Positions 60,232-64,000 of a DNA stretch of 64,000 nt are shown here, in pieces (the first letter of the stretch is position 1; every line of letters begins with the position of its first letter). Where the stretch lies: the NCBI RefSeq assembly GCF_020595095.1, contig NZ_JAJDOP010000004.1, positions 425,705-489,704 of the forward strand, written 5' to 3'. The notes under the pieces were generated by a model. The model was not told the origin of the DNA and ran no database searches. It worked only from the letters and a program-made list of their open reading frames with translations. This DNA comes from Microvirga rosea (GTDB lineage Bacteria; Pseudomonadota; Alphaproteobacteria; Rhizobiales; Beijerinckiaceae). The translations under genes and the position numbers were made by a program.

Positions 60232-61694
60232 GAATGTGCCGCCAGACTTGAGATGGCCGTTGTGGCGTCATCGGACCCGATGACTTTTCCGGGGTTGAGA
60301 AGATTTTGGGGATCGAGGCTGCGTTTGAGCGTCCGCATGAGGTCGATGGCGACCGGATCCTTGTAGCGCAGCAATTCACCGCGCTTGATCAGCCCGACCC
60401 CATGCTCGGCCGCGATCGACCCGTTCATCCGGTGGACGATGTCGTGAACGATCCGGTTGAACCGCTCCCACGCGGCCAGGAACACGCCTTTGTCCATGTC
60501 CATGGGCTGAGAGAGGTTGAAATGGATATTGCCGTCACCGAAATGGCCGAACGCGCAGACGCGGATTCCGGGCATCGCCGCTTCACACGCACCCGTGGCC
60601 TCGTCGATGAACGCGGCGACCTGGGATACCGGAACGGCAACATCGTGCTTGATGGATCCACCCTCGAGCCTTTGCACTTCGGAAAGGCTCTCTCTCAAAT
60701 GCCAGAGGGCAAGGCTCTGAGCCTCGCTCGATCCGAGGGTCGCATCCTCGATAACGCCCTGTTCCAGAGCATCCCCGAGAAGGGCCTCGAGCCTTTCCTG
60801 GAGGCCGGAATCCTTCTGCGGCGATGACAGTTCGATCAATGCGTAGGAACGATGGCGCCCCGCCAGGGGGCGGACGGCGCCCGGCCGGTGCTTGAGCACG
60901 ATCTCTAGTCCGAAATCGGGAATGTACTCGAAAGCCGTCAGCTGATCGCCAGCGGCCTCGCGCAGGGTGTGGAACAGCCTGAGGGCAATCTCCGCCGACG
61001 CGCAGCCCACAAAGGCCGTCACCCGCGCCTGCGGTTTCGGAAAGAGCTTCAGGACGGCGGCCGTGATGATTCCAAGCGTCCCTTCGGAACCGACGAAAAG
61101 ATCCTTGAGGTCATACCCCGTATTGTCCTTCCGCAATCCCTTCAGGCCGTTCCAGACCCGCCCGTCGGCGAGGACGACCTCCAGGCCCAAGGTCAGCTCG
61201 CGCATGTTTCCATAGCGCAGCACCGCCGTCCCACCGGCGTTGGTGGCAAGATTGCCGCCGATCCGGCAGGAGCCTTCGGACGCAAGCGACAGGGGAAAGA
61301 GATAACCGGCCCGGTCCGCCGCTTCTTGAACGGCCTTCAGGATGCAGCCCGCCTCGACGGTGATCGTCGCATTGAGGGGATCGAGACTCCGGACCCGGTC
61401 CAGCCGCGCGAGGGACAGGACAATTCCTCCGCCCGGCACGCCCCCTCCGACAAGGCCCGTATTGCCGCCCTGGGGAACGACGGGAATCCCTGCCCGTGCG
61501 CATTCCTGCATCACGAAGGCGACCTCATCCCGATCCTTGGGACGGACAAGGGCAAGGGCCTGCCCGCGATAAAGCCCCCTTGTCTCCACCAACGCACCTT
61601 CCAGGTCGGACGCCTCCGTAAGGACGGCTGTCGACCCGAGCTTTTCCGTCAGGCGGTCGATGAAGGTCTGATGGACGGACGACGCGATTCCCAT
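60228..61694 (-). CDS. FAD-binding 2-hydroxyacid dehydrogenase (GlcD/D-lactate dehydrogenase type)
   Basis: 488 residues. The N-terminal FAD domain has ARAGIPVVPQGGNTGLVGGGVPGG (PP loop), SEGSCRIGGNLATNAGGTAVLRYGNMRELTLGLEVV and GSEGTLGIITAAVLKLFP; the C-terminal FAD-linked oxidase domain has FGHFGDGNIHFNLSQP and AEHGVGLIKRGELL. It oxidises a D-2-hydroxy acid such as glycolate, D-lactate or 2-hydroxyglutarate. It leads an operon with the sugar kinase and diverges from the FAA-hydrolase gene. Confidence 0.9.
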   Translation of the reverse strand: MGIASSVHQTFIDRLTEKLGSTAVLTEASDLEGALVETRGLYRGQALALVRPKDRDEVAFVMQECARAGIPVVPQGGNTGLVGGGVPGGGIVLSLARLDRVRSLDPLNATITVEAGCILKAVQEAADRAGYLFPLSLASEGSCRIGGNLATNAGGTAVLRYGNMRELTLGLEVVLADGRVWNGLKGLRKDNTGYDLKDLFVGSEGTLGIITAAVLKLFPKPQARVTAFVGCASAEIALRLFHTLREAAGDQLTAFEYIPDFGLEIVLKHRPGAVRPLAGRHRSYALIELSSPQKDSGLQERLEALLGDALEQGVIEDATLGSSEAQSLALWHLRESLSEVQRLEGGSIKHDVAVPVSQVAAFIDEATGACEAAMPGIRVCAFGHFGDGNIHFNLSQPMDMDKGVFLAAWERFNRIVHDIVHRMNGSIAAEHGVGLIKRGELLRYKDPVAIDLMRTLKRSLDPQNLLNPGKVIGSDDATTAISSLAAHS

Positions 61695-61825
61695 TCCGGC
61701 TCCTCGGGATTGCGCATAGTCATTGCGTCTTGTGATGCGGACTGCAAGGTGTAGGAAGAAAGGAACCGGCCCACCCCACAGGAAGGCCGGGATGATTTCC
61801 CCTTTGCAGCTCTCGCGGACATCCG

Positions 61826-62524
61826 ATGGCCTATGTGATCCCTGCCCCGACCGTTCCTGCCTTGCCCGTTGCCGATTCGGCCGACCTGTTTCCTGTCCGC
61901 CGGGTTTATTGCGTCGGGCGGAACTATGCGGCCCATGCCCGAGAGATGGGCGCCGATCCCACCCGTGAGCCGCCGTTCTTCTTCATGAAGCCCGCCGACG
62001 CCCTGCAACCCGTCCCGACCGGAACGGTCGTGGATCACCCTTATCCACCGAAGACGGACAACTATCATTTCGAAGTCGAGTTGGTGGTCACGCTGGCCAA
62101 GGGGGGCAAGGACATTCCCGTCGAGGCCGCCCTCGATCATGTCTACGGCTACGCCATCGGCCTCGACATGACCCGCCGCGACCTTCAGGACGAGGCGAAG
62201 CAGCTTCGCCGCCCCTGGGAGCTCGGCAAGGGCGCCGATTTTTCCGGGCCTGTGAGCCCCCTGTTTCCGGCCTCCCGGATCGGACATCCCGGGTCGGGAG
62301 AGATTTCCTTGGCAGTCGACGGAGTCGTGAAGCAGAAGGGCGATCTCGCTGACATGATCTGGTCCGTGGCGGAACAGATCGCTTATCTGTCGACCTATTT
62401 CGAGCTGGCTCCCGGCGACGTCATCTTTTCCGGCACGCCGGAGGGGGTCGGCGCAGTGACCCGAGGCCAGATCATGATCGCGGCGATCGGCGGCCTCGGC
62501 GAGATCCGGCTGAGGGTCGTGTAG
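61826..62524 (+). CDS. Fumarylacetoacetate hydrolase family protein
   Basis: 232 residues, the short bacterial form. Marks: VYCVGRNYAAHAREMGAD, PFFFMKPADALQPV, NYHFEVELVVTLAKGGKDI (metal-binding Glu pair), GYAIGLDMTRRDLQDEAK, and VIFSGTPEGVGAVTRGQ. Relatives split fumarylpyruvate or acylpyruvates, or act on 2-keto-3-deoxy sugar acids; the pattern is closest to fumarylpyruvate hydrolase-like enzymes. It diverges from the FAD dehydrogenase gene by 131 bp, perhaps sharing regulation. Confidence 0.88.
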   Translation: MAYVIPAPTVPALPVADSADLFPVRRVYCVGRNYAAHAREMGADPTREPPFFFMKPADALQPVPTGTVVDHPYPPKTDNYHFEVELVVTLAKGGKDIPVEAALDHVYGYAIGLDMTRRDLQDEAKQLRRPWELGKGADFSGPVSPLFPASRIGHPGSGEISLAVDGVVKQKGDLADMIWSVAEQIAYLSTYFELAPGDVIFSGTPEGVGAVTRGQIMIAAIGGLGEIRLRVV

Positions 62525-62532
62525 TTCGACAC

Positions 62533-62550
62533 AAGGCGTCTTGCCTTTTT
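62533..62550 (+). terminator. Short terminator
   Basis: AAGGC, a 5-nt loop, then GCCTT followed by TTT, eight nt after the FAA-hydrolase stop. The stem is short, so it may be weak. Confidence 0.55.
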
Positions 62551-62616
62551 GGTGCGTTTGGCCGTTACTTCGTGACGGCGCGACCTGAAAGGTTGCGAGA
62601 AGCAAGGCTCGCCTGA

Positions 62617-63492
<876 letters not shown>

Positions 63493-63515
63493 GTCTCCGG
63501 ATGGCGGAAGCGGTG

Positions 63516-64000
<485 letters not shown>

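Overview
This window reads as an ordinary chromosomal stretch from a high-GC alphaproteobacterium of the Hyphomicrobiales (Rhizobiales), most like Methylobacteriaceae such as Microvirga. The clues are: an Omp25/31-type outer membrane barrel; a Rieske-cytochrome b-cytochrome c1 operon; a PetP/PetR-like regulator pair; an MbfA-type iron exporter behind an Irr-type box; LexA boxes of the alphaproteobacterial GTTC-N7-GTTC form; and many Rhizobiales-type conserved unknowns. The taxon is inferred from gene content and style. No rRNA, tRNA, CRISPR array, prophage, insertion sequence or plasmid gene was seen.

Layout. 1-9 kb: phosphoesterase fragment, two small proteins, PfpI-like protein, Tim44-like protein, a probably SOS-controlled Y-family polymerase, branched-chain aminotransferase (ilvE), and MarR regulator-OmpR regulator-sensor kinase. 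9-16 kb: csaA-tetR-proC-ybjN on the minus strand, ubiK, then lgt-MidA-like methyltransferase-pgeF, a short-chain dehydrogenase and an outer membrane barrel. 16.5-25 kb, mostly minus strand: GST, rlmJ, secreted RNase T2 coupled to a secreted unknown, extensin-like lipoprotein, an AT-rich gap with a 33-residue membrane peptide, then uvrC-pgsA-moaD-moaE. 25-37 kb: benE transporter, lipoprotein, prs, a flavin reductase behind a perfect 36-bp dyad, PepSY protein, rplY-pth-ychF, endonuclease V, a tandem MaoC protein, and the mtnP-GNAT-apt adenine-salvage operon. 37-46.5 kb: bc1 complex, ABC exporter, trmL-hemF, and a four-gene operon ending in cca in which each gene overlaps the next by 4 nt. 46.8-53.6 kb: a moxR-DUF58-DUF4159-vWA membrane operon. 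53.6-64 kb: GNAT, Nudix, mbfA, phosphoesterase, acyltransferase, DUF4142 protein, sugar-acid genes, and two tandem amino-acid-binding proteins.

How the parts connect. mtnP frees adenine from methylthioadenosine and apt turns it into AMP using PRPP made by prs. The bc1 complex at 37-40 kb lies about 30 kb from regulators resembling PetP/PetR, which sit beside the pet operon in Rhodobacter. hemF makes heme precursors and mbfA exports iron.

Most noteworthy: the MoxR/vWA membrane operon; the two binding-protein genes, identical over at least 217 bp of mature sequence although their signal peptides differ; the LexA, Irr and 36-bp dyad regulatory sites; the DUF4142 protein split by a glycine-zipper segment; and the GNAT gene inserted in the mtnP-apt operon. 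I saw no clearly unprecedented system; the uncharacterised MoxR/vWA operon is the nearest candidate.
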